Shown here piece by piece: positions 10,843 through 21,253 of a DNA stretch of 64,000 nucleotides. The notes under the pieces were generated by a model that saw only the letters and a list, made by a program, of their open reading frames with translations, was not told the DNA's origin and did no database searches. The translations under genes were made by a program, and so were the position numbers. This stretch comes from Macrothele yani (lineage: Eukaryota; Arthropoda; Arachnida; Araneae; Macrothelidae): assembly GCA_039090855.1 (NCBI GenBank), contig CM076996.1, positions 52,046,469 through 52,110,468 of the forward strand, given 5' to 3'. Each line of letters begins with the position of its first letter. Position 1 is the first letter of the stretch.

Positions 10843-11189
10843 ATGCCACTACTGAAAAATAAATACAGGTTTTCTAAGTTTCCTAAGTTACCTTTAAAAG
10901 TTCATTTTCTTTTACTTCGTTCTCTGATGTTAAAAAAAATTGCACATAAAATAACTGTGCCATCTGCCACGCTGGCAGACTACTCAATCAGACTCACTAC
11001 TCATCCTGTCACGCCAACAACCAATGCTCAACAGCCAGTGCCCCCATGTTTTGAATTGTTTCCAGTAACGTGTGTTGTGCACATTCCCATCTCATTTGTT
11101 ATTTTGATTTTTTTGTGCTAGTTAGTGTGAACTTTGAAGTTGTGAACATCAGCTCTCATGAATCTCAATGTTTCGTAAGAAGTGAAATG

Positions 11190-12280
11190 TGCGCAGTACT
11201 TTTCAAGAAAAAAATGAAGACGAAGCTGAATGTTTAACTTGTCATAAGATTTTGAAAAGTGCTGGTGGCTCAACTTCAGGTGTGAAGACACATGCAAATA
11301 AAGTTCATGCCATTGATTTTGAAGATGAAACCAGTGCTTTTTTTGCAAGAGACAACAAACTATGGAGCAGTTCATTCCAAAACATCTGTTGGTGAAGCTA
11401 TTGCAAAAATGGCATGTAAGGATGGTTTTAGTTTTAGACAAATTGCCTTAAGTGAATTTATTCACAGCAATTTGCCGAGAAATGCGTAAGATAAGAGACT
11501 GCTGACTTCATTAAAGGGAGTGAAAAATTTGGTTCTGAATTACTAAGAAACCAAGAAAACAGAGTTAACCAAATACTTTTTAGGCCAAATTAAAGCTGGA
11601 TTTCGTTATTCAATTTCTGTTGATGAATATACATTCTCCCAAAATCGTTGCTTCATGAATATCAATCGACACGATGTGAATAAGTATTGGTCCCCAGGTT
11701 TAGTCAGCATTCAAGGATCATTAAATAGCAAGAGAATTACAGAAGTCATAAAGAAGTGATTAAATGAATTTGGGTTAAATTTGAATTGTGATATTGTCTG
11801 TTACATCAGATTTTTGTTATGGGGAAATTTGGTAAAGGAAGTGGATTAAGTCAACTGTATCTCGCTCATGGAACCCATTTGACTGTGTGTGATTTTTTGT
11901 ACAAAAAGGGTCAACTTCTGAAGAAGAAACCACTATGGAGAAGAAAGAAGAAAATATTGAAATGTCAGTTAAGCATGAAAAAAATTTAGTTAAGTGGTTA
12001 GCTTTACAGAGAATTCACAAAAGAACTGATGGAAATCTAATCAGGAATGAAAGGTGAAGGTAAAGTTCTTTTCTTTATTTTGGGGGTGAACATCTCCGGT
12101 GAGCATCTGAGGCTCCAACGAGTTGCTCACTCTGATATAGAACCACTGGTTCCAGGGAAGAATCAGTGTGATGCATTTTTGTTCCTTGCTAAGCCTAAAG
12201 TTGAAGTGGAGCAGATAACAAGATATTACCTGTTACATAACTTTGGAACGGCAGTGACAGATGCAGTAAAAAATCTTTGA
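11190..12280 (+). pseudogene. hAT transposase with BED zinc finger, decayed
   Basis: The N-terminal segment at about 11190-11330 has CLTCHKIL followed by THANKVHA, the Cys2-His2 layout of a BED finger. Further on, at about 11590-11900 in shifting frames, come FRYSISVDEYTFSQNRCFMNIN, YWSPGLVSIQGSLNSKRI and AHGTHLTVCDFLY. These match the start of the hAT catalytic domain, where a conserved Asp sits in the Trp/Tyr-Thr region and a later block reads AHxxHLxVxD. Several frameshifts and stops interrupt it. The C-terminal dimerisation part is not recognisable before 12280. It is a dead transposon remnant with undefined ends. Confidence 0.65.
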
Positions 12281-14393
12281 GAAATGTTTTATTGCTACAG
12301 TTTTTTGAACCAATTTGTGTAAGTTTACATACTCTTATAGAGTCCTGTGGTGAAGTGTGCATCTTTCTTTTTTCAGTCAATTTGGCAAAGAGATTGGTTT
12401 TTCACATGCCTTCAAATTTACACATGATGTCTTTGTCTTCGTGGCAATATATATACATTGATCTACTAATAGAAGTTTTGTGGAATACATTGAGGTATAT
12501 GGGCATTTGACAAGAAAACCCTCATTTGACATGGCACAGTTCATAGTAATATATAGTTTCATTTCAGTATTTATAGAGCTGTCAGATGCAGCCTTTGTTT
12601 TAAAAATTCTTTTCACCTATATAATCATTTTGATTAGATTTACTATTGTCTTAAGCTGGGAAATTAATGAAATCTCTCATTTTTAATGGCTCCCCTCATT
12701 ATCAAACTGTATTATGCTCATGGGGCAGTGCTTCCCCCAAGTAGCTTCATCTGCATAAAAAGAAAATTGCAAACTTTAAGAGTCTGTAAGTAGAATTTTT
12801 ACTCATTTTTGATGTTTTCTCCCCCACCATTCCCCCCCCCTTTTCTATGATGATCCTCTAGCTCTCCACAGATGCAGTTTTTTTTATTCTTTGTTTCTTT
12901 GTCTTGATTAGATGTGTCAATTTCTTGCAGTTTTAAAATATGGAAATGAAATATGTGTTCGTAGTGATTCTCTGCAAATATAGTTGTTTGGATACATGTA
13001 CCCAATACACTGCACCTTGGTTCACGTTTAATATTAAATTATTTACATAATTTTATGTTAAACATAAACTATGAAATGCATAGTAGTTCATAATTTTGGG
13101 TGTCTTAATTAAATTAGCTGTGAGGCTGAGACCCCCTGGATAATTATGTAAACGTTTGTAAATAAATTGAGTGGATAATTTTGGAAATAATTGGGTGAAT
13201 AATGAAATGTTTTAGTGGCACACAGAAGAAAAAGAAGGGGATAGATAGGTGTCCGGGGGGATAAGAGAGAAGGGTTCATTCCCCTCCCTTGTTCTTAAAT
13301 GCGTTTTGGGACCATGCTGAGAATAGCAGGGAATGACAGAGCAAGAACGAAATGAACCCATATTGATGTCATCGACTATTAGCGCTGGAGGGAATTTTTC
13401 TTAGTGATTTAAACAAGACTATAAACTTGCCATACAGCTATAACCACAGGTGTCTAAAAGGGGCCATTAACTCCATCGGTAAATTGCATTTTACCCGAGA
13501 CAGAAAATCAACTAAAGATGACAGAACAAAGTGAGGGAATTAAAACATTTATGCTCAGGTCATTAAAAGGTATCAAACTGCAAAGTTCTGACAACTAGAT
13601 GTGTGACAGTCCTGCAGTTTGAGTTTTGTTGAAAGCTTTTGGCAATTAAATAACACTTGACATAAAAGAGAAGCCCCAGCAACAAGTGGAGAGCATTTAT
13701 TACCTAAATTGTGTATCAATCCTGTGTGTAGTGACATTGAATTTAAATAGATCATTCTGTTTTTAGGCTTTACTGGGCTCTCCTTAGTACTGTCTTTACT
13801 TGAAATGTTCTAAAACAGGTAGCTTAATATAAGAAGCTCTGCATTTAAGCATTCATTTTGACTGTATTTGAAAACAAAGAATGTGCTACAGGAAATTTTG
13901 CATGAATAAGTTACATAGTTGTTCAAGAACTTAATATCATGTTTTCATTTTGAATGCATTGAAAAGTGAAAAGAACATTTTGCAGTATCAAATAAGTGAT
14001 GTAGGTCTTAATTTATTTTAGTATTATGCAATGTCAAAATAATACATTTTAATAGTTCTGGGTTCTTGCATCTGATTTTGGTGTTTGTATAACGTAATAT
14101 AATATAATGTGTGGTTACTTAACTTTGTACATGTAGATTAACATAATGCTCAGAAATTGATTCATGATTAATGTAGATGTTAATGATTTTTTTATGTGCT
14201 TAATAGAGTTATCGTGTGTATTGGCTTATGATTATAGTGGGCAAACTTTAATACTTACATATTCATGGGAATTAATGTAGCAATAATTAAAAAGTTGTGC
14301 TGGTTAAAATTATGATTTAAATTATGTATCAAATAATTGCATTGTGATTCTGCCTTTTTTCTGACTAAAATGGTCCATATGTGACTTTTGTAG
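12281..14393. other. No gene recognised; probable host intron or spacer
   Basis: The sequence is AT-rich, with short tracts and a C-run at 12820-12840. No terminal repeats, RNA genes or convincing exons were seen. It ends in a pyrimidine-rich acceptor, TGTGACTTTTGTAG, before the exon at 14394. Confidence 0.35.
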
Positions 14394-14483
14394 GCTAAAG
14401 ATACCATTCGGACATATGGCAACCACAGTTCTGGGTTAGGTCGACAACCTGAACCAAGTGCTTTGGAAATAGCTGCTGAGCAA
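14394..14483 (+). CDS. Candidate host exon, 90 bp, phase 0-0
   Basis: An acceptor (polypyrimidine then TTTTGTAG) precedes and a strong donor (CAA|GTAAGA) follows a 90-bp open segment coding for 30 residues. The peptide is low in the repeats seen elsewhere: it has IRTYGNHSSGLGRQPEPS followed by ALEIAAEQ. It lies outside every mapped transposon, directly before the Tc1 element that starts at 14553. Its phase fits the exon at 33061, giving a continuous AAEQ-MRLWGS reading. I do not recognise the protein family. If real, the gene runs on the + strand and continues outside the pieces seen here. Confidence 0.55.
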
Positions 14484-14895
14484 GTAAGAAAAATTTGTTT
14501 GTTTGTTCATCACTCTTATACAGTATATCTTGTTTACTAATGTTTTGATGTACACTGGTGTCCAAAACATAAGGACTGACTGCATTTTTACCTGTATAAG
14601 AAAAACAATACATGACCGTAGCCAAATGGGGAAACAATTATACTGCCAGCATATGAACAAAGGAAAAAATACAAAAAATTGTTTACAAATGATGCTTGAA
14701 TTACATTGTAATCAGTGTTTATGCAAAAGTTACAGATTTCTGAAGGACATACAAGGGGCATCCTGAAAGTAATGCTTCCTCCTTAATAACTTTTGAAATT
14801 TTGAAGTGATTTTAATGAAACTGCACTGGCATGTACTATGATATGTTACCAATGTGGGAACAAATTTTTTTCAGAATTGGAAATAAAGACCATGA

Positions 14896-15936
14896 ATGAC
14901 AGAAAGGCAGCGAGCCATAATTGAATTCCTGGAAAAAGAGGGATGTGAGACTCCAGAAATTCACAAAAGACTCCTGTCAGTGTATGGAGTTGCCACAATC
15001 AATATCAGTAATGTCTGAAGATAGATGAAGAGGTTTCAAGAGGAAGAAAGTTCAGTGTTGGACAAACAACGGAGTGGAAGATCTGCAACTGCAGTGACAG
15101 ATGCCAACAGGCAACGAGTGAAAGACCTCATCACAGCTGATCGTCGTGTCACCATCTAGGAGTTGTGTGATGCTATTTATTGTGGTCATGGTGCTATGGA
15201 AACATTAATTATGGATCTGGGCTACATAAAAATTTGTTCAAAGTGGACCCCAAGAAACCTAACTCGTGAACAATGTGAGCAAAGGGTGGGCATGTGCCGG
15301 AACCTCTTGGATTGTTATGAGAGAGAGGGTGAGGTGTTTTTCTCTAATGTTGTGATGGGGGATGAAATCTGGGTGTTCTTTCATGACCCAGAAACAAAAC
15401 GTGCGTCAATGGAATGACACCATACGTCTTCACCTTGACAGAAAAAGGTGAAAACAACTCGTTCCGCAAGGAAATTGATGGTGACAATTTTTTGGGACAA
15501 ACATGGTGTCATTTTGACTGATTTCCTTGAAATTGGTGCAACAATAAACAGTGCTTATTATGTGCAGACTTTGAAGAAGCTAAAGGAAGCTATCAGAAGG
15601 AAAAGACGTGACATTCCACTTCATAGTGTTGTTTTACACCATGATAATGCACGTCCCCACATCTCAATGGAGACTTCACAGGCTATTGCTAAAATGGGGT
15701 GGACAGTGATGCCCCAACCTCCCTGCAGTCCTGATTTGGCTCCCTCAGAATTTTTCCTGTTTGCACCTTTGAAAAACACTCTTTGTGGGGAACGTTTCGA
15801 CGATGTGACAGACATTAAACTGCCTGTGAACTCATGGGTGAAATGACAGTCTCAAAAATTTTTCCAAAATGGATTTTACCAATGGGTTCAAAGATGGTGT
15901 AAATGTAAAGAAAGTGATGGACAGTACTTCGAATAG
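14896..15936 (+). pseudogene. Mariner transposase, full length, in-frame stops only
   Basis: A single frame of 346 codons runs from ATG 14896 to TAG 15934-15936, the usual mariner transposase length. It shows the N-terminal helix-turn-helix region (FLEKEGCETPEIHKRL), the linker region with TADRRVT, a first catalytic Asp in GDEIWVF (about 15360), a second in HHDNARPH (about 15645), and a third block SPDLAPSEFFLF (about 15735). Spacing between the last two catalytic positions is 34, but the third residue is Glu where mariners have Asp. Six in-frame stops (15016, 15022, 15157, 15415, 15436, 15844) and no frameshift interrupt it. It is inactive. Confidence 0.9.
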
Positions 15937-16068
15937 GCTAACATTATTAACAATATGTCCAAGTAAAATCACTATCTACAATAGGTTAAAATGACACTTG
16001 CAAGATCCTTTCTGGCTTGCCTCAACTCATCATCAGGCAAAATACAGATACAGAGGGGCGCAGTCGCC

Positions 16069-16155
16069 CTAAAATTCCTAAAATCCCTAAACATTTACTT
16101 GCGTCCTAAAATTCCTAAAATTTCCCTAAAAAAACGTAAAAGATCCTAAAATTTT
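16069..16155 (+). repeat. CCTAAAATT subterminal repeats, left end of E2
   Basis: Five or more degenerate copies of CCTAAAATT or CCTAAAAT are present. The matching right-end cluster is at 18376-18435, again in direct orientation. Confidence 0.75.
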
Positions 16156-16527
16156 TTCCAGCATTAATTTTTTGGTTTTATATGTGAAAAATGGTTTCTT
16201 TGTGACACATTTTGTTATATACAGTAATTTTCACATGGTTCGTACGGGTCCTGGAGATCCTGGAAACCTGGAAAAGTCCTGGATATGTCCTAAAATTTTG
16301 TTACATGTCCTGAAATTTTATTCATTCTTTGCTTTTTGTCCCAGCGCGATATTTTTTAGTTGAGAATTTTTTATTTTTCTACTGACACAACTTATGTCTG
16401 ACAAATTTCCCTTCCCATCCCCTGGAAAATGACGGGGGGGGGCTGTTGGTTTTCTTGTCTTGTTAGGAGGACTGAAGCTGCGTTAATAGCATCTTTTGTG
16501 TCGTGCTTATGTTATCACTTTGTCTGT

Positions 16528-17715
16528 CCAGCTGGAGTGACCATATCTCTGCAATTATTGGTTCAATTTGTAAAATTCTTTTTGTATCGGAAAGCTTAAA
16601 ATGTGAGAATGATGATCACAGCTAGAGGACACAAATGGAGATCGTATTGAATTTAAAATGCATTTTCTTTCATATTTTTGCTTTAAATATCCAATTGAAA
16701 AAATTATTTTTCCTTTCGATGACATTTATATCGAAGGCGATTTTAGTTAAAGTCTCTTTTTCAAATAATGCATAAATTTTCTGCTAGGGCGTAAAGGTAA
16801 ATCACGATTTCCCCAATATCTCCGATTCTAAAAGTCCGATTTGAAAAATTCTTCCTGCGTCGAATACAGCTGTTGATGGAAAATGTTTTGTATATAAATT
16901 CTCATTTTTGGTAAAGACTGGCATGGCCACCAGGGGGCATAAGAGTTTATTTTTGCTTCTGATGTATTTGCAACAAAATCTGAGCTGGAAACTCCATTGA
17001 AAAAATTCTTCCATGAACCGATACCGTTCACCTCAAAAAACTTTTTGAGAACACTTCCTGCTTAAAATATTGCATAATTTTTCCACCAGGGGGTGTACAC
17101 GTATATCTTATTTTTTACCATATCTCTGTTTCTAGTAGTCCAATTTGAAAAATTCTTTCTTTGTTGGAGAACATTTGTGGTGCGAAATGTTTCTCATATA
17201 ATTTCAAATATTTCTTAACGCACAAGTGTGCCACCAGAGGGTGTAAGTTCACATTTCTGTTTATAGCAATATTTGCGCAACTAAAAACTCGATTGAAAAA
17301 TATTATCTTGTGATCAGATACTACTAACTGTGTTAACTCCTTATATGCATTTTCTTCCGAAAATAGTGCGCAATTTCGCCGCTAGGGAGCGCAAATATTT
17401 AATTTATTTTTGTCAATATTTGTACTTCGAAATGTCTGATTTAAAAAAAAAATTTAACATCAGATACCATTTACCTTGTGGAACACTTTATGTTTTATAT
17501 TTGAGGAGGTTTGTGGTTCACAATTCTGCCGCTAGGTGGTGTTTGTGTACTTCCGTTTGCAGCCTATCTCTGCCTCTAAAAACCCTATTGAGAAACTTTT
17601 TTTTTTACTGTATGCCATTCGGTATAATAAAGATGGAGAGTAAATAAGATTTTTGCTACAATAAGAAGATCCTCATCAAATAATGTACAACTTTCCCCCT
17701 TGGGGTTGTAAAGGT
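16528..17715 (+). repeat. Degenerate tandem array, ~140-165-bp unit, CTCF-like motif per unit
   Basis: About eight units share a block resembling CATATCTCTG, then TCTAAAAGTCC, AATTTGAAAAATTCTT and a G/C-rich box. The box occurs near 16618, 16781, 16924, 17091, 17229, 17377, 17527 and 17693. Examples are TGGCCACCAGGGGGCATAA (16924-16942), CCACCAGGGGGTGTAC (17093), CCACCAGAGGGTG (17231) and CCGCTAGGGAGCGCA (17379). The box resembles both the E2 terminus and the animal CTCF consensus. Function is inference. Confidence 0.65.
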
Positions 17716-18375
17716 CAAAATGTTTTCTTTGCTATCTCTGATTCTGGGAGAGATATTTGAAAAGTTCTTTTTCCTTAGCATAGCTTTTGCTATGAAGAAA
17801 ACTTTTCGCTTGTGTTCAATTTTTCTATTGCGCAAAATTCTTCCGCTTTTTTTTTTTTTTTTTTTTTTTGAAAAAATTGTTTTACGTTGTCAAAGTGTGC
17901 ACAGTTCAGTTATGGTGAATTACTTCCTAATCACATACACCCAGGTGAGTTTTGAAATTTATATTTGTGCAGTTATTGATACATGTTAATATTGGTGTTG
18001 TACCATATATAAATGTTTTTGCTCCCAAAATGCCAATATTTATGTGGCCCTGCTTTGCACTAAGAGCACTGAATGAGCTGGCAACCTATATAATTGTTAA
18101 TATTAAGGTTTATTAGAAAAAAATATGTGCAAGATGGTAATAAGCATTAAAAACATAATTAGTAAACTAAGAGAGTAACAGAACCACTAAATAGACATAT
18201 ATGCCAACTCTTTTAAGTTGTGTGAGTTTAAGTGTTGTCATATGTATTTATGTAATCTTACGTGACATATATGCCAACACTTTTAAGCTGTATAAATTTG
18301 AAAGTGTTGGTATATGTCTTTATTTAGGCATGTGTTCATTGTTCTGTTAAATTAGTATGATTTGAGAAGAAAAAA

Positions 18376-18435
18376 AATCCCTAAAATATCCCTAAAATTT
18401 TTAGCACAATGCCCTAAATTCCTACCTAAAATAAT
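18376..18435 (+). repeat. CCTAAAATT subterminal repeats, right end of E2
   Basis: Four to five degenerate copies of CCTAAAAT lie before the right terminus, in the same + strand orientation as those at 16069-16155. Confidence 0.7.
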
Positions 18436-18599
18436 GTTTTTCTGTGCTGCACCCCCTGCAGATAGCATTGTGCCGATATACCACCAAATACAAGGGGACA
18501 AGCTCCCAGGGTGCATCAGTTGCTACGTAATTTGTGAAGTTCGTAAGTCATAATATACATATATACACAAGACACTATTCGTTAGTGGCTGCGGATTCC

Positions 18600-19491
18600 G
18601 CTTTATCAGGGTTATATATATATATATATTTATTTGACATAAGACCTCCATAGCTGTGGTAGTATATATGGAGAATCATCATTACAGCAGATGGTTGACA
18701 AAAACTGCAAATGTATAAACTTTTTGTAAGTAAAACAGTAAATTTATTAGAAGCAGGAGCAAATATCTTAGTCTCTTCCCAAAGGGGTGTGTGTTGGCCC
18801 CAGCCACCAGTTTGGTGAGGGAAGTAGTGGTAGCACCAGACCTAATGTCATATTGGTGTTCCGCTATACGGACACCAACAGAGCGAAGTGTCGAACCTAT
18901 ATAAATTTTGTCACTGGTCGATGAATTGCCTTACTTTAAAGGTATGCTGTACACTTCATGCTTCATGTTAATATTTATGGTGTCATGGTCTGATTTTACT
19001 AACGTAAATAAGTTAGTTGTCCTAATGTCGAAACCAATCTAATGCCTTCGACAGGCGTTTTGCAAGATAGCAACCACCGACGGGTGATAATCGATAGAAC
19101 CCACATAACGAATAGGAGTGACCTCACGTCGTAAAGAAGTGAACATGAGTCTTCAGATGCCACACAGCAAGCCGTAAACACAGTCCCTTGAATATCCAAA
19201 CTTCAAGGCAATGTTAAAGATCTTCGCCATGTTCAGTTGCCGCAGATGGGAGCTAGATGAATGGGAGAATGCACGTCGAATCATATACCTTAAGAAGGCA
19301 AGCTTGTGGGTGCCTGGGTTGGTAGAGAACTGAGGAATTAGAACAGGGACATGTGAGGGCTTCCGATAGACTGAGGTGCTGATAGATCCAGACACTGAGT
19401 TACGCTGAAGCAAGATATCCAAAAATGGGAGTGAACCCTGGTTCTCAACTTCTAAGGTGAAGTTAATGGTGGGTAATACCCAGGCACCCAC
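18600..19491 (-). pseudogene. PLE1 minus-strand copy: end of reverse transcriptase plus GIY-YIG nuclease
   Basis: Reading on the minus strand from 19491, the protein shows FTLEVENQGSLPFLDILL and SVYRKPSH. These are the Penelope reverse transcriptase C-terminal motifs that follow the catalytic YxDD box. A basic linker follows with RRAFSHSSSSHLRQLN. After frameshifts near 19150 comes a GIY-YIG type nuclease segment with KIYIGSTLRSVGVRIAEHQ at about 18910-18850 and HPFGKRLRYL near 18790. The catalytic YxDD box itself is missing because the copy is truncated at the palindrome centre. It pairs with the + strand copy at 19492-20215. Confidence 0.75.
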
Positions 19492-20215
19492 ACGCTTGCC
19501 TCCTTAAGGTTTATGATTCGACGTGCATTCTCCGATTCGTCTAGCTCTCATCTGCAGCAACTGAAAATGGTGAAGATCTTTAACATTGCCTTGAAGTTTG
19601 GATATTCAAGGGTCTGTGTTTATGGCTTGCTGCGTGGCATCTGAAGACTCGTGTTCACTTCTTTACGACGTGTGGTCACTCCTATTCGTTATGTGGGTTC
19701 TATCGATTATCACCCGTCGGTGGTTGCTATCTTGCAAAACGCCTGTTGAAGGCATCAGATTGGTTTCGGCATTAGGACAACTAATTTATTTATGTCAGTA
19801 AAATCAGACCGTGACACCATAAATATTAACATGAAGCATAATGTGCACAGTTTGCTTTAAAGTCAAGCAATTCATCGACCAATGACAAAATTTATATAGG
19901 CTCGACACTTCGCTCTCTTGGTGTCCGTGTAGCGGAACACCAACATGAAGTCAGGTCTGGTGCTACCACCACTGCTCTCGCCAAACTGGTGGCTGGGGGC
20001 CAACACACACCCCTTTGAGGAGAGACTAAGATACTTGCTCCTGCTTCTAATAAATTTACTGTTTTACTTACGGAAAGTTTACACACTTGCAGTTTGTCGA
20101 CCATCTGCTTTAATGACAATTCTCCTTATATACTACCACAGCTATGGGGGTCTTATGCCAAAATAAATATAACCCTGATAAAGCGGAATTCATAGCCACT
20201 AACGAATATTGTCTT
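19492..20215 (+). pseudogene. PLE1 plus-strand copy: truncated RT tail plus GIY-YIG remnant
   Basis: This is the mirror copy of the minus-strand unit. It begins inside the same domain with a degenerate FMIRRAFSDSSSSHLQQL and MVKIFNIALKFGYSR, and continues in broken frames into the GIY-YIG region near 19895-20010, which ends with GANTHPF. The IGST region is damaged more than in the minus copy. It is followed by AT-rich DNA with CCTGATAAAGCGGAAT that mirrors 18600-18620. It is non-functional. Confidence 0.65.
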
Positions 20216-20384
20216 GAGTATATCATACATGAGATTCTTTCGCGGATTCGTGGAATTCGTTTTTTTTTTTTTTTTTTTTGTCATATGGGTAATACTTGAG
20301 ATCGATGCAGAACTGAAAAGAAAGGGGGTGGGTGGGTGGGTGGGTTAGGGAGGGGTCGTTTTGCATCTGGGGATGGTATTTCGT

Positions 20385-21075
20385 CTTTCAGAACTTTTGA
20401 AAACTGAAGTTAATTGGAGAGACGATTTTTCCCATAATCGTAATTTCTTTTTTCTGACGATGATGCCTGCTCCCAGTATTGTTATTAAATATCATTTTAT
20501 TGCATAAATGTCAGTATTTCAGCATGAAACTGTGGGCAACAATTTCCAAAAACGGAAGTTAAGACGGTGCGAAGATTTCCCTTTAGTCTTCAATCATGAG
20601 ATTCTTCCTTGAATTCGAAGGTCCGCCATTTCCATTATCATTTTGGTCATTCTTGAGATCAATGCACAGCTGAACAGAAATGGGAGGGGGGTAATGATCG
20701 GGGAGGGGGTTGGTTTTTCGTTTGACGACGGGATTCCGTCTTTCTAAACTTTCGAAAACGAAAGATGCAGCAAAGATTTCTCCCGTAACCTTATTTTTTT
20801 TCTTGCAATGTTCTTTCTTCCCAGTATTGTTCTTAAATGTCCTTTTATTCCCCAAATACTGCATTTCAACCTAAAAATGGACGAACAAGTTTGCGAAAAC
20901 AGAAGTCGGTCGGAGCGAAGATTTCTCCCGAAATTGCATTTTTTTTTCTCTTCTCGCGATGTTCGCACTATTCTGTGTTTTTGTTTAGTGTTACTTTCCC
21001 CCCATAAATGTCTGCACTTAAGCTTGATAAGGGAGGGGAATTTTTCAAAAACGGAAGTGACGGAGTTTGAAAATT
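20385..21075 (+). repeat. ACGGAAGT / CGAAGATTT tandem array in E3
   Basis: Unit cores lie near 20390, 20546, 20750, 20896 and 21043. Each has (A)AAAACGGAAGT followed by a purine-rich CGAAGATTT block and a stretch like TGTTCTTAAATGTCCTTTTATT. Spacing is irregular, about 146-204 bp. Confidence 0.65.
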
Positions 21076-21125
21076 TGTTAGAACTGATGCATGGTGTTCA
21101 AAAGTATTCATATTCTGAAAGTCAT

Positions 21126-21253
21126 TTTTCCATCATGCTGAAAAAAAACTTTTAGCCTGAAGACCACGAATGCATGATATCAAAGTAGCAAAAGCTTTGA
21201 TATCATGCATTCGTGGTCTTCAGGCTAAAAGTTTTTTCAGCATGATGGAAAAG
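21126..21253. repeat. Perfect-looking hairpin, 59-bp arms, 9-bp loop
   Basis: The left arm ends CAAAG at 21185 and the right arm starts CTTTG at 21195. The arms match across GATATCATGCATTCGTGGTC and AGCCTGAAGACC, with one A-run length difference. It lies near the right end of E3. Confidence 0.8.

Larger units (their letters stand above)
16051..18458. mobile_element. E2: DNA transposon with CAGRGGGYGCAG ends and 6-bp TSD
   Basis: The left end CAGAGGGGCGCAG (16051) is inverted relative to CTGCACCCCCTG (ending 18458). CAGATA flanks it at 16045-16050 and 18459-18464, and the undisturbed sequence is preserved in the other PLE1 arm near 21770-21790, which proves the boundaries. CCTAAAATT repeats follow the left end (16069-16155) and precede the right end (18376-18435) in the same orientation, as in E1. 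The 2.4-kb body has no transposase but holds a tandem array (16528-17715). It is a non-autonomous member of the E1 family. Confidence 0.85.

Noticed and set aside
20325..20352. GGGT run as a telomere-like or G-quadruplex regulatory site
   Set aside because: It is a short simple repeat inside E3, with no second evidence of function.
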